Virus record (IMG/VR): IMGVR_UViG_3300021142_000234
Location: 1-20,412 of that record
Origin: a virus
Direction: 5' to 3' (one strand)
Length of the DNA: 20,412 bases
Shown here piece by piece: positions 6,956 to 15,304 of the stretch (position 1 is the stretch's first letter; each line of letters starts with the position of its first letter). Made by a program: the position numbers and the translations under genes. The notes below the pieces were generated by a model. That model did not search any database and was not told the DNA's origin. It saw only the letters and a program-made list of their open reading frames with translations.

Positions 6956-7533
6956 TCTATTCTAACCTTAATAACAAAAACCATTCTTGCTGCTGGGCAT
7001 AAACGGCTAACTGATCTACCAACATGCATCATAGCACTTGGGAAAACAACACATCTGCCAAATTTTGGAATAACAGCAGTTAATATTTCATCTTTATCAT
7101 CAAAAAACATAGTTTCGCCAAACCATTCTGTTTTCCAATTTTCATTTAAATATACAACAATAGTCATATCACTATCATTTTCACTATCGGTATGGGTATA
7201 TCCTTCCGTACCAAATGTGTATGCGTTAATATAACATCTAATAACCACAGAATCTTCAGGTATAACCTTTCCCCTTAATGCAGATATAATATTAATAACA
7301 ACAGTGGGTATTTTATCTTCAATATCTTCTCTATTGTCTTTGCCTACCTTTTCGAAACTTAAATTCCAATGCCCATAATCAATTTTGTTATGAGACTTCC
7401 AACCATAGGTAAAACCATGATTGTTTATGTATTGTATTAACTCTTTAAGTTTATCTATTTGAATTATATCATCATATTTTTTTATTAGAAGCATTTGTGA
7501 GATACTATCCAATAACCCCTCTTCAATGTCCAT
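6952..7533 (-). CDS. 2OG-Fe(II) dioxygenase, prolyl-hydroxylase type
   Basis: 193 residues. The iron-binding triad is visible as H114-T-D116 (YTHTDSEN) and H170 (FPSAMMHVGRSVS), with R183 (AARMVF) in the place that binds 2-oxoglutarate. The strand order INAYTFGTEGYTHTD, TIVVYLNENW, GETMFFDD, IPKFGRCVVFPS, HVGRSVS is the double-stranded beta-helix of prolyl 4-hydroxylase-like enzymes. These couple 2-oxoglutarate decarboxylation to hydroxylation of a substrate, often proline in a peptide. The ATG lies two bases after the stop of the Pro/Gly-repeat gene, with AAGGA inside that gene's end. AT-rich codon use differs from the neighbours. The substrate is not known. Confidence 0.82.
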   Translation of the reverse strand: MDIEEGLLDSISQMLLIKKYDDIIQIDKLKELIQYINNHGFTYGWKSHNKIDYGHWNLSFEKVGKDNREDIEDKIPTVVINIISALRGKVIPEDSVVIRCYINAYTFGTEGYTHTDSENDSDMTIVVYLNENWKTEWFGETMFFDDKDEILTAVIPKFGRCVVFPSAMMHVGRSVSRLCPAARMVFVIKVRIE

Positions 7534-7534
7534 A

Positions 7535-8926
7535 TTATGTCCTTCGTTTCGCAGTCATAAAAGCTTTACGTATTTCTTTTTTTAAATCATCTTGAGACAT
7601 CATTTCAATATGTTTATTCCAATTATGTTTTACACGAAATGCTTTGGGCCTACGGTTGGGGTTTGTAAAACGACCACCGGTATGTCCATCATCATCCCCA
7701 CCAGGGCTGCCCCCATCTGGTGTTCCTCCATCTGGTGTTCCTCCATCTGGTGTTCCTCCATCTGGTGTTCCTCCATCTGGTGTTCCTCCTCCCGGTGTCG
7801 CGCCATCGGGTGGTGTTCCGTCAGGTGTTGTGCCATCAGGGGGTGCCGAAGATGGACTTTCAGCTAATGATGCCGAATTAATACCAGCTTGTGCGGCAGC
7901 CAATGCGCTTGCTTCCGTTGAATCTGGTCCAAAACTTGATGCTAAGTCACCATATCCGCCTGGCAAGGATGATCCTATTACCGAACTATAATTGGGAGAA
8001 GCGGCAATATTAGGATCGCTCAATGCGTTTGCAATTGTTGCAAGAGCCGTGTTTTGATCAAATGCCTGTGCCATACTTAATGGATTACCGCGATCAGTAG
8101 CACCCATTGTTGGATCGCCGTGGTTTCCATAAGAACCAAAATTTGTGCTGGCGCTTGCTACAGGCGCACCCGGACCCTGCATAGCCCCCAAAGAAGCGTC
8201 ATTTTGTGATACGTCATTAGTTTCCAGTGGTCCGTTGGATGGAAAACCAAAGGAACCAATATTTGATGAACCCGTAGGACCACTTAAACCAAACGCACCA
8301 GAATTAGTTGCACCTAAAGCATCACTTACTGTCGATGTTGGTGTGGAGGACGAATTAGTTGTGCTACTATTCAATCCAGCTTGAATATCACCCATAAGTG
8401 CGGCTGATGCTGCGTTAGTATCTTGTATATCAGCACCTAATTGATCTGACATTCCAGCATGTGAAGTTGAGGATGATGGGGTAGAACTTGTAGTTGTAGA
8501 AGTCGGTGCATTTGAATAACTAGCTACAGTTCCAACATTTGTTGGGGTGCTAGGTTCCGATGGTCCAACTAATGTAGATCCAATTGTAGGTCCGCCTAAT
8601 AAACCAGATACTGTATTTGCGGCACTTATTCCCATTCCAATAGGGCCAAGCGCACTAAGAGCAATCCCAGCGCCGATATTAGTTGCCGTCTGGCCTGGGT
8701 TGGCAATAGCATTGTCTATTGGGCCAAAACCAGTTGGTGACGTTGAATTATCAGATGTTGAAGGAGCGGGCGATGCGGAAGAACCATCCGCTCCACCGCC
8801 ACCATCTTGGGGTATAGGCAACCCAGTCACAGGATCAATTTTTACAGGTTGGCCGCCATCCGCAAATTTTCGACGCGCAAACTTCCTTGCGGTCATAATT
8901 GCGTTTCTGATGGCTTTATCACTCAT
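7535..8926 (-). CDS. Large disordered Ser/Thr/Pro/Gly-rich virion-like protein
   Basis: 463 residues. A basic N-terminus (MSDKAIRNAIMTARKFARRK, then FADGG) is followed by over 350 residues of Ser, Thr, Asn, Gly, Pro and Ala with one hydrophobic stretch (about 82-116, GAGIALSALGPIGMGISAAN). A tandem repeat of GTPDG (about residues 380-405) comes next, then a basic C-terminus (LKKEIRKAFMTAKRRT). The two ends share an IRxAxMTA[RK] motif. It overlaps the preceding gene by four bases (ATGA) and lies two genes after portal, where minor or internal virion proteins are common. No enzyme domain is visible. The hydrophobic glycine-rich stretch could interact with membranes during DNA delivery, as inference. 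Confidence 0.72.
   Translation of the reverse strand: MSDKAIRNAIMTARKFARRKFADGGQPVKIDPVTGLPIPQDGGGGADGSSASPAPSTSDNSTSPTGFGPIDNAIANPGQTATNIGAGIALSALGPIGMGISAANTVSGLLGGPTIGSTLVGPSEPSTPTNVGTVASYSNAPTSTTTSSTPSSSTSHAGMSDQLGADIQDTNAASAALMGDIQAGLNSSTTNSSSTPTSTVSDALGATNSGAFGLSGPTGSSNIGSFGFPSNGPLETNDVSQNDASLGAMQGPGAPVASASTNFGSYGNHGDPTMGATDRGNPLSMAQAFDQNTALATIANALSDPNIAASPNYSSVIGSSLPGGYGDLASSFGPDSTEASALAAAQAGINSASLAESPSSAPPDGTTPDGTPPDGATPGGGTPDGGTPDGGTPDGGTPDGGTPDGGSPGGDDDGHTGGRFTNPNRRPKAFRVKHNWNKHIEMMSQDDLKKEIRKAFMTAKRRT
7714..7788. repeat. Five exact 15-bp tandem repeats
   Basis: The unit CATCTGGTGTTCCTC occurs five times without a mismatch at 7714, 7729, 7744, 7759 and 7774, with degenerate units on both sides. 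On the minus strand it encodes GTPDG repeats of the large disordered protein. Exact DNA identity suggests recent expansion, so copy number may vary between phage isolates. Confidence 0.9.
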
Positions 8927-10062
8927 TGGTGTTTATGGCCCAAAAGATGACTAATCAAGCTAAGGGCATGGTGAAGAGGGTCATGTTTCTTTTCTTTAAC
9001 CGCACCACCACGTTTATGGCCATTATCAAACGTGTCATCTGCGTTGTTAGCGACGTAATTAGGGTCCATCTTTTGCAAAGCTTGGCTGGCGCGAAAAAAA
9101 TCTGCCGCGCTATCATTGTTCCCCCAATTAATATCAGTAGGGTCTTTTGAACCTTTTGGTGCAACTAATTGATTATTTGATTGGTAATTATCACCGCTAA
9201 ATAAACGAGAGAAAAATCCAGGCTGGGAAGCAGCCGCTGGACCAGAAGTTGGCCTAGTTGGAGGCGTTGGAACATTATTGCGATTTGCCCAAATATCTTG
9301 TTTTGCGGTTGGTGTAGTTGTTGATGCAAGTGCCTGACGAGGCGAATTTAAAACCTGCAATGCCTGTGTTTTGGCATTTTGTATATTAACTGGTGAATAG
9401 TTTGATGCCGCAACTGGTTTAAATTGATCGGAATCATCAGTATTTTCCAAATTATATCCATATCCTGTTGATTTAGCATTAGGATCTGTTGGATACATAA
9501 ATGGTGTTCCAGCACGATAGCCTGTCATTTGCTGTTCATCAACGGCATTACGAGAAAGCGCTTGATTGGCTGCTGCTTGCCGCGCTATATTTACAGCTAA
9601 ATTACTTGGAGATAAATCATATTGTGATCTTAATTCTTCATCCGAAAGACCATATTCTGGCAACATTGACATTTGTTGATTACGTAATGTTGGGTCAGTA
9701 ATTTGTGATACTGTTGAATAATTTAGCTGAGGATTTGTTGATGATAAACGATTATACCAACCAGTTGCATCGCTGACGGGTGGTTGTGAAGTATTAAGAA
9801 GGTTTATTAAGTTTTTTTCCTCATCAATTTCCGCTTGCGTAGTGACGTGACCCTGCTGTGGATTTCTTAATTGTTGTAGTCTTTGAAAGTCTTCTTTCCT
9901 AAATTGTGGTTGTGGAACAACTGGCACATCTCCACTTTTTTGCAAGGCAATTATCATAGCTTTATTCAGCATATCATTTTGACCACTTGTATTATCAAAT
10001 GTTTCTAATGATTGCCTTAAACCTAGAATTCTTTGACGACGTTGATCAGCTGTTTCAACCAT
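8923..10062 (-). CDS. Gln/Asn-rich virion-associated protein of unknown function
   Basis: 379 residues, hydrophilic and rich in Gln, Asn, Pro and Ser (RLQQLRNPQQG, SRNAVDEQQMTG). A short conserved-looking piece reads PGFFSRLFSGDNY (about 280). The C-terminus is His/Lys-rich and includes KRGGAVKEKKHDPLHHALSLISHLLGHKHQ in two parts: the KRGG motif shared with the 4766-6322 protein, then a basic amphipathic helix with six His. It starts 11 bases after the portal gene and ends in an ATGA overlap with the next gene. Position suggests a portal-associated or internal virion protein. No family recognised. Confidence 0.68.
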   Translation of the reverse strand: MVETADQRRQRILGLRQSLETFDNTSGQNDMLNKAMIIALQKSGDVPVVPQPQFRKEDFQRLQQLRNPQQGHVTTQAEIDEEKNLINLLNTSQPPVSDATGWYNRLSSTNPQLNYSTVSQITDPTLRNQQMSMLPEYGLSDEELRSQYDLSPSNLAVNIARQAAANQALSRNAVDEQQMTGYRAGTPFMYPTDPNAKSTGYGYNLENTDDSDQFKPVAASNYSPVNIQNAKTQALQVLNSPRQALASTTTPTAKQDIWANRNNVPTPPTRPTSGPAAASQPGFFSRLFSGDNYQSNNQLVAPKGSKDPTDINWGNNDSAADFFRASQALQKMDPNYVANNADDTFDNGHKRGGAVKEKKHDPLHHALSLISHLLGHKHQ

Positions 10063-10072
10063 CTGCCTGTTC

Positions 10073-12385
10073 CTACTCTATCGGTTGCGCCGAACCAGGT
10101 GTTATTGGGTTTTCATTTCCCTCTAAGCGCTGTAACAATCCTGGTTCAAGGATACTGCGCGCAATAGCCAAGCCTTGTGGGTCTTTTGCCATATCTTCTG
10201 CAAACTTAACTGCCGCCAACCGCTCATCGCTTTCACGATCACGCTTGCGGTTTGTCGCTTCAAGCAACATTTGCTGGCGTTCCATGTCAATTTCTTTAAG
10301 CTTAATCATGTTAGCCATCATTTGCGGGTCCATTTGACCGCCTTGTTGGCCAGGCTGTGGTTGTTGCATCTTAGCATGTAACTCCATAGCTTTTGCCTGA
10401 TCAAGCATAGCTTTAGCGTCGGCAATTTTCTTCTCGTTTGCAATTTTGGCTTGGATTTGTTGCAATTCTGGAGGAGGCTGTTGTTGTGCGGATGGAGGTG
10501 CCATAAACTGCTGAGGATTACCCCAACCAATGGCTTGCATCGCCGCAATATCAATCGCAATTGGGTCATACATTGATGGATTACCAGCCTGAAGCTGCTT
10601 CAATGCCGCAACCTTCATCAATCGTTGTGTTTGCGAAGCTGTGTTTGGATCGGCTTGCGGTGTTAATTCGCAATCTTCCAATGCTTGCAGGAATGTATCC
10701 TCATCCCATTGATATGCTGGCTTACGATTACGTTGCCAGAAGCTTTCTGGGTGTTCTTTAAAACACTGAACAAGTAATCTAAACTCTTCGGCTTGAGCAG
10801 CGTGCATACGTTTGTGGACGCTGTTCATAATCTTGGTGGCTTGTTCGATAGAAGCCAGGGTTGTGCCAACTGGTGTTTCAGTTACACCTTCACCAACAGC
10901 TTGCTCCGATGTCCCACCCAAGCGTTGGCCCGTTTCAACAATGTTCTGAACAAGATTCATCAGGGCAGCTGATGGTTCTTTGTACGGCAGCGGCATGATG
11001 GCTTGATTGATTGGCATACCACCCGTTTTCACAGGCGCACCACCGCCAGGAGGCACACGGAAGATGTTTGTATTCTGACGCATACCAACGTCAGCAAACA
11101 GGAAGCCTGGGAAGTTGCTGTACATACCAGCATCGAGCAATTCACGCCATGCAGCGGTCACTGCATTTGTTGTATTACCGAGTATGTGTAGCAAACCAAT
11201 ATCGTAAAAACCCATGCCAGGAACAAACGTATACTTCGCGAAACATTGCCGTGCTTCTGGTAGGTCTTTTGTATCTTCATCGTAATTTCGAACCACTGAA
11301 AGAATTTGTTTCGACGATACGTCGATTGTGACGCGATATGGAACTTCTAAACCAGTCTCTTTACCCTTGTAGGTATGTTCAAAACCGCGAATATCTAATT
11401 CACAATAAATCTCGTAAATCTCACGATCACGATCTTCTGGCTTTAGAATGTTATCTTCAATGCCTTGCTGAGTTTTCTTTTCACGCTGCAAGCTATCAAG
11501 TTTAGCAGGTAAAGGGGTTGGCAAATCAATGTCTTTATAAACGCCAAGAATTTGTAAACGGCGCACAGTCGAAGGCCGCATGAAAGTGCGATGCGTAATA
11601 CGTTTTGCATTGCGTAAATCCGTAGCAGAATTATTAACAATCAAGTCATCAGCATCCACAGTCTCAGAAACTGGGCGATTACGCAATGGGCAGAAGTAAA
11701 CTTTTTTAAATGCCGTTCCGCCAAAACCAAGCATAAGCAACATGCGGTCGGTATCAGGATAATATTCAGATGCTGTGCTGGTGAGGTAATGGTTTAAATC
11801 CCGCTCCAGCGCATTAGCCATCTGGTCTTCTTGCAGCGTGGCGTTGTTATTGTCGTTGCGGATCTTAACTGGGCCGTCTGTGGGCAGCATTTCCGAACGT
11901 GCATTAGCTTGAAAACGTAACACAGCCTCAAGCAGCAATGGATGGCGCACACGGCTCATGCCTTCAACTGGCGCACCTTCTGCTGATCCGCCAAGACCAG
12001 GAATCTCGATCTTAAGACCAAGAAGCTTTAAGCCAAGCGCACGATCTTCGACCCAATCCTTGCGGCTATTGATGTCGGCTTCCACACCAGATAAAAGTTC
12101 GCTGGAAATTCTGTTAAGTTCCATCTCGTCAATTTGATCGACGAGGTTATCGAACCACTCTCCGCCTTTTTCTTCCCTGTCTGCATTTAATGGCTTCCCA
12201 TCCAAAGAGATTGTGACCGACCCATCTGGGTGTTCAATCTTTAAAATATTGCCCGAATCATCAAATTGCGGCGCATCCGCATTGTCATCGGTAACTTCAA
12301 CGATAAAATCAGACGGAGCAATAGCAGAATCGTCTTGTGGGCCGTCTTGACGTATGGATGGTGATAAACCAGGTGTTAAAGGCAT
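10073..12385 (-). CDS. Portal protein
   Basis: 770 residues, right after TerL and one small gene, where the portal is expected. Recognisable segments include SRVRHPLLLEAVLRFQANAR (144-163), where the N-terminal wing begins, then RMLLMLGFGGTAFKKVYF (214-231) and the YDIGLLHILGNTTNAVTAAWRELLDAGM helix. A long stem and crown follow, with a Gln-rich coiled coil from about 613 (PPPELQQIQAKIANEKK...). The length is above that of small siphovirus portals and near that of the P22-type group. The protein forms the dodecameric ring through which DNA enters and leaves the head and on which TerL docks. TAAGGA precedes the ATG, which overlaps the upstream gene by ten bases. Confidence 0.85.
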   Translation of the reverse strand: MPLTPGLSPSIRQDGPQDDSAIAPSDFIVEVTDDNADAPQFDDSGNILKIEHPDGSVTISLDGKPLNADREEKGGEWFDNLVDQIDEMELNRISSELLSGVEADINSRKDWVEDRALGLKLLGLKIEIPGLGGSAEGAPVEGMSRVRHPLLLEAVLRFQANARSEMLPTDGPVKIRNDNNNATLQEDQMANALERDLNHYLTSTASEYYPDTDRMLLMLGFGGTAFKKVYFCPLRNRPVSETVDADDLIVNNSATDLRNAKRITHRTFMRPSTVRRLQILGVYKDIDLPTPLPAKLDSLQREKKTQQGIEDNILKPEDRDREIYEIYCELDIRGFEHTYKGKETGLEVPYRVTIDVSSKQILSVVRNYDEDTKDLPEARQCFAKYTFVPGMGFYDIGLLHILGNTTNAVTAAWRELLDAGMYSNFPGFLFADVGMRQNTNIFRVPPGGGAPVKTGGMPINQAIMPLPYKEPSAALMNLVQNIVETGQRLGGTSEQAVGEGVTETPVGTTLASIEQATKIMNSVHKRMHAAQAEEFRLLVQCFKEHPESFWQRNRKPAYQWDEDTFLQALEDCELTPQADPNTASQTQRLMKVAALKQLQAGNPSMYDPIAIDIAAMQAIGWGNPQQFMAPPSAQQQPPPELQQIQAKIANEKKIADAKAMLDQAKAMELHAKMQQPQPGQQGGQMDPQMMANMIKLKEIDMERQQMLLEATNRKRDRESDERLAAVKFAEDMAKDPQGLAIARSILEPGLLQRLEGNENPITPGSAQPIE

Positions 12386-12597
12386 ATTGTTTTCCTTACG
12401 GCTTCGTCCTTGGTTTCCATTTCATAGACAAAACGGCGAATACCCTCTTGAGCCGCCAATGTATCACTTTTTGCATCAATCGTATAGGTGCGAACAAAAT
12501 CATAAGGCTCCTCACCCCATACTTCCACGCGATAAAGATTCTCCCCTTTGGTGGCAGACTCGCGCAATATATCAACAATAGCCTTAGCTTTAACCAC
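12376..12597 (-). CDS. Small conserved phage protein before portal
   Basis: 73 residues, starting with GTG at 12595-12597 after a strong AAGGAGAG ribosome site. The sequence KAIVDILRESATKG...YRVEVWGEEPYDFVRTYTIDAKSDTLAAQEGIRRFVYEME predicts a helix, three strands and a helix. It sits between TerL and portal and overlaps the portal start by ten bases. Similar small proteins are common at this place in environmental phages, and I know no function for them. Confidence 0.7.
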   Translation of the reverse strand: MVKAKAIVDILRESATKGENLYRVEVWGEEPYDFVRTYTIDAKSDTLAAQEGIRRFVYEMETKDEAVRKTICL

Positions 12598-12639
12598 AGC
12601 TCTCTCCTTTTGGGGTAGTTTGGCAATAATAACAGAAAA

Positions 12640-14346
12640 CTACGCTGGGTAAAGCGGTTCTATCTTATCGTTGTACAATTGAGGCACGTCATCATAGGCT
12701 TTGCTCTCGTCCACACGCTGCAACAGACCAATTTGACGCAAATGACGTATTGCCATGCTTACTGTATCGACCAAATCGTCATGCTTGGCTTTTGGAAAGG
12801 CAGCAACTTGGTCAATAACCATGCGTGACCATGCTTTATCAGGCGCATAAATCAATCCATCAGCAAATAAATGCTGAATGGAGTAGAGTCGGGCTAGTTT
12901 ATCGGTTCCTTTAGGGTCATCTAGCTGCACAGCCCACTTTTCGTGGTTGTATAAACGCCGTAATTCTTGCGCCACACTGTATCCAGCCGCTTTATTCTCG
13001 ACTAAAACCTTATCTACCTTCAATTTTTTCATAGTTTCGGCAACTTTTGTCACCAATTCATGCAATTCAAGCTTGGCTTGCCATGCATACATCATCATAA
13101 CCTTGGCATGACGTTCCCCAAAGAAGCGATTTACCTCTAATTGCTGTGTTACAAATGATCCGTCGCCATCTTCCATCAAAACATCGACCACAACGCCGTC
13201 ACGAGTAATTTGTTTTGGTGCTGGAGCGGCGGTTTCTTGCGAAAATACGCCCCAAACTGTCATGGCGCTAAAGTCATTTTCCTGTTTTGTCGTGTATGCC
13301 GTATCCAAAGCAGCGACAATAAAGTCCATTGGAGGATATGCAGCCGCTTCCCACGGTTCCCACCATTCAACTTTGATTACACCACCGCCTTTAACTTCTG
13401 GACGCTGCTGTAATTGACCCGCTGTCGCCCAAGGACCAAGTTGTTTTTCTAGTGTCTGCACTTCCAACTCGCCAAATCGCTCTGGCCAAAGCAATTCATC
13501 CTCTTCTGTGCGAGGATCTTGCCATAAAACAGCCTCGCCATCGTCTGATTTATCAACTGGAACAAGCACGGTATGAAAAGAACGATGCGGTTCATACTTC
13601 ATTGGCAGCATTAAATGCGTCCAATTACCTACATCTTTCTCCAAGATATGACCCGTAAGGTCGTTTTCGGCGAGTCTTTGCTGGATGATGACGAAACAAC
13701 CTGTTTTTGGGTCGTTGAGACGGGTTGAAAGGGCAGAATCCCACCATTCAATTGTTTCGTGGATTTTTGCTTCTGAGAATGCTTCCTGTGCTGCGTTAGG
13801 ATCGTCAACGATGATGATTGATCCGCCTTCACCCGTAAGCGCAGAGCCAACCGATGTAGCAAGTCTCGAACCTCTTTTATCATTATCGAACCTTGTTTTA
13901 GTGTTTTGGTCCCCAACCAGATGGAAGCGTTCGCCCCAACGCTTCTGAAACCATTGAGATTCAATCAAGCGGCGGCATTTTACCGAATCACGCAACGACA
14001 ATTGTTGGGCATATGACGCTGTCAAAAATTGAACACCTGGCCCAGATGTTGGAGTTGGTGTTTGTTGCGTCCATGTCCACGCTGGAAAGGCACAAGAAAC
14101 CAGTGATGACTTAGCGCAGCGAGGTGGGATGTTGATGATCAAGCGCCGAATGTGGCCGTCTGTGACCGCCATAAGGTGTTTAGCAACAGCCTCAATAGGC
14201 CAGCCAGGGGTAAAGGGTGAAGCGTCTAAATATTTCCATCCCCTGCGTAAAAAAGTGTACAGATCGTCTTCGCATTCTTGCCTATCCATCGCCAATAAAT
14301 AATCTTGCGAATTAATCCGCTTGCCTTCGTGCTGTATAATGGCCAT
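12640..14346 (-). CDS. terL: Terminase large subunit
   Basis: 568 residues. The ATPase half has an adenine-binding/Walker A region with the deviant P-loop NIPPRCAKSSL (72-82), a motor segment FLTASYAQQLSLRDS, and Walker B SIIIVDDP (176-183). The nuclease half has an RNase H-like fold with acidic residues D348 (AALDTAY), E450 (VLVENKAAG) and D523/D524 (KHDDLVDTVSMAI). The enzyme cuts concatemeric DNA and pumps it into the prohead through the portal. The length is normal and both domains are intact. It starts with a one-base TAATG overlap with the gene before it. No small subunit is identified with confidence nearby. Confidence 0.93.
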   Translation of the reverse strand: MAIIQHEGKRINSQDYLLAMDRQECEDDLYTFLRRGWKYLDASPFTPGWPIEAVAKHLMAVTDGHIRRLIINIPPRCAKSSLVSCAFPAWTWTQQTPTPTSGPGVQFLTASYAQQLSLRDSVKCRRLIESQWFQKRWGERFHLVGDQNTKTRFDNDKRGSRLATSVGSALTGEGGSIIIVDDPNAAQEAFSEAKIHETIEWWDSALSTRLNDPKTGCFVIIQQRLAENDLTGHILEKDVGNWTHLMLPMKYEPHRSFHTVLVPVDKSDDGEAVLWQDPRTEEDELLWPERFGELEVQTLEKQLGPWATAGQLQQRPEVKGGGVIKVEWWEPWEAAAYPPMDFIVAALDTAYTTKQENDFSAMTVWGVFSQETAAPAPKQITRDGVVVDVLMEDGDGSFVTQQLEVNRFFGERHAKVMMMYAWQAKLELHELVTKVAETMKKLKVDKVLVENKAAGYSVAQELRRLYNHEKWAVQLDDPKGTDKLARLYSIQHLFADGLIYAPDKAWSRMVIDQVAAFPKAKHDDLVDTVSMAIRHLRQIGLLQRVDESKAYDDVPQLYNDKIEPLYPA

Positions 14347-14570
14347 TAGACCCTAACCTTTGCAAAGGAAACGTATTTTTCGCCAGTCTTTTTATCCTGA
14401 TAACAGTTAAATATAGCCATGTTTTTGTGGGCGGGGTTGTTTGAATAAATCAAATCCCCACCTGGTTCCTCATAGCAATACCCATAATGGTTATCCATTT
14501 CCTTTCGGCGCAGATAACCATAAGTATAATGCCAACCTTGGCTAATAAACTTATCGTTTGAATAACTCAC
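14346..14570 (-). CDS. Small Tyr-rich phage protein
   Basis: 74 residues from GTG 14568-14570 (VSYSNDKFISQGWHYTYGYL), chosen for GGAG eight bases upstream; an ATG at 14591 would add seven residues but lacks a good ribosome site. It is rich in Tyr and Asn (HYGYCYEEPGGDLIYSNN, MAIFNCYQDKKTGEKYVSF) and probably folds as a small beta sheet. It overlaps the preceding gene by 20 bases and TerL by one base. Function unknown. Confidence 0.6.
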   Translation of the reverse strand: MSYSNDKFISQGWHYTYGYLRRKEMDNHYGYCYEEPGGDLIYSNNPAHKNMAIFNCYQDKKTGEKYVSFAKVRV

Positions 14571-14835
14571 GCGATTTCTCCAGAACCTCATTGATGTGTT
14601 TATCCAAGTCTTCTTGTGTTATAGGTGTTAATTGCATCATGTTAGCACGAAACATATCTTTTAAAATCTTTATCTGATGGTGAGCCATTTGGATGTTGGC
14701 ATCGTATACATCCCCCGCCTTGCGCCAGATGGCCTGAACCTCGGCTGGCAATTCTTCCCAAGCTGGCGGCTTAATGTCGATCAATTTGGTGTTTTCGCAA
14801 TAAACTGCGTACATATTTTTAGCTAATTCATCCAT
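14551..14835 (-). CDS. Small helical phage protein, two genes before terL
   Basis: 94 residues from ATG 14833-14835 (MDELAKNMYAVYCENTK). The frame is open to 14997, but the longer product would lie almost wholly inside the nuclease gene. This start gives an eight-base ATGGATGA overlap, like other junctions here. It contains PPAWEELPAEVQAIWRKAGDVYDAN, then a long helix (HHQIKILKDMFRANM) and an acidic helical end. Position would allow a small terminase subunit, but no helix-turn-helix is clear, so I leave it unassigned. Confidence 0.6.
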   Translation of the reverse strand: MDELAKNMYAVYCENTKLIDIKPPAWEELPAEVQAIWRKAGDVYDANIQMAHHQIKILKDMFRANMMQLTPITQEDLDKHINEVLEKSRELFKR

Positions 14836-15304
14836 TGGTTTTTTCCCATCTTTTGAGTTGATCTTGGGTAAGGACGTATGTTTTTCCATGTCCAAGATCG
14901 GAGATGTTTTCTGGTTTGGTAAAATTCTCTTTTTCAATCCAGCCAGGAAACGTGACAGTATTACCATCCAATATTGCCAAGACATATATATCAACATCTT
15001 GGTTTTCTTTCAATGTTTTAATAAGTCGGCCATTTTTGACCCTTGTTGTCTTTACATCAATTCTTTTACCCCGAATCATGCAGTCAAAACTTCCAGATCT
15101 GATTGAAAGATCTACGGACATGAAGATATTGTGATATTTGCAAAAAGCATATTCGCCAATCACGCCGTCTTGATCAATATCAAATTTTCCTTGTTTGCCC
15201 ACTTGAGTGTCGGTAACAAAGTTAGATCGGCAAGCTATATGCCGCATATTACCTATCATTTGGCAGACAGCTAGTTCGCTATCGGTCAGCTGAACTGAGA
15301 ACAT
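14828..15304 (-). CDS. PD-(D/E)XK-like nuclease
   Basis: 158 residues. The core reads DGVIGEYAFCKY (46-57), then SFDCMIRGKRIDVKTTR (72-88), then DIYVLAILDGNTVTFPGWI. This gives the E51 helix, D74, and D83-x-K85 in an IDVKTT strand, the arrangement of the PD-(D/E)XK fold (restriction endonuclease-like). The N-terminus (LTDSELAVCQMIGNMRH) resembles related phage nucleases. Such enzymes cut DNA during recombination, repair or host DNA breakdown. It lies upstream of the packaging genes and overlaps genes on both sides. Its DNA target cannot be read from the sequence. Confidence 0.65.
   Translation of the reverse strand: MFSVQLTDSELAVCQMIGNMRHIACRSNFVTDTQVGKQGKFDIDQDGVIGEYAFCKYHNIFMSVDLSIRSGSFDCMIRGKRIDVKTTRVKNGRLIKTLKENQDVDIYVLAILDGNTVTFPGWIEKENFTKPENISDLGHGKTYVLTQDQLKRWEKTNG

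Noticed and set aside
7714-7788. Regular repeats that could suggest CRISPR
   Set aside because: The units are only 15 bp, contiguous, without spacers, and encode a GTPDG protein repeat.
7592-7867. Plus-strand open frame with a WCSSI-type repeat
   Set aside because: It is the antisense shadow of the GTPDG repeat in the minus-strand gene and has no ribosome site.
8547-8954. Plus-strand open frame of 135 codons
   Set aside because: It lies opposite the large disordered gene, whose Gly/Ala/Pro codons leave the other strand open; it has no operon context.
12615-12643. GTAGTTT/AAACTAC inverted repeat after terL
   Set aside because: A 7-bp AT-rich stem with a 15-base loop and no U-run, overlapping the stop codon; too weak to call a terminator.
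14835-14997. Longer N-terminus for the gene at 14551-14835
   Set aside because: It would overlap almost entirely with the nuclease gene and has no ribosome site; the ATG at 14835 matches the local overlap style.
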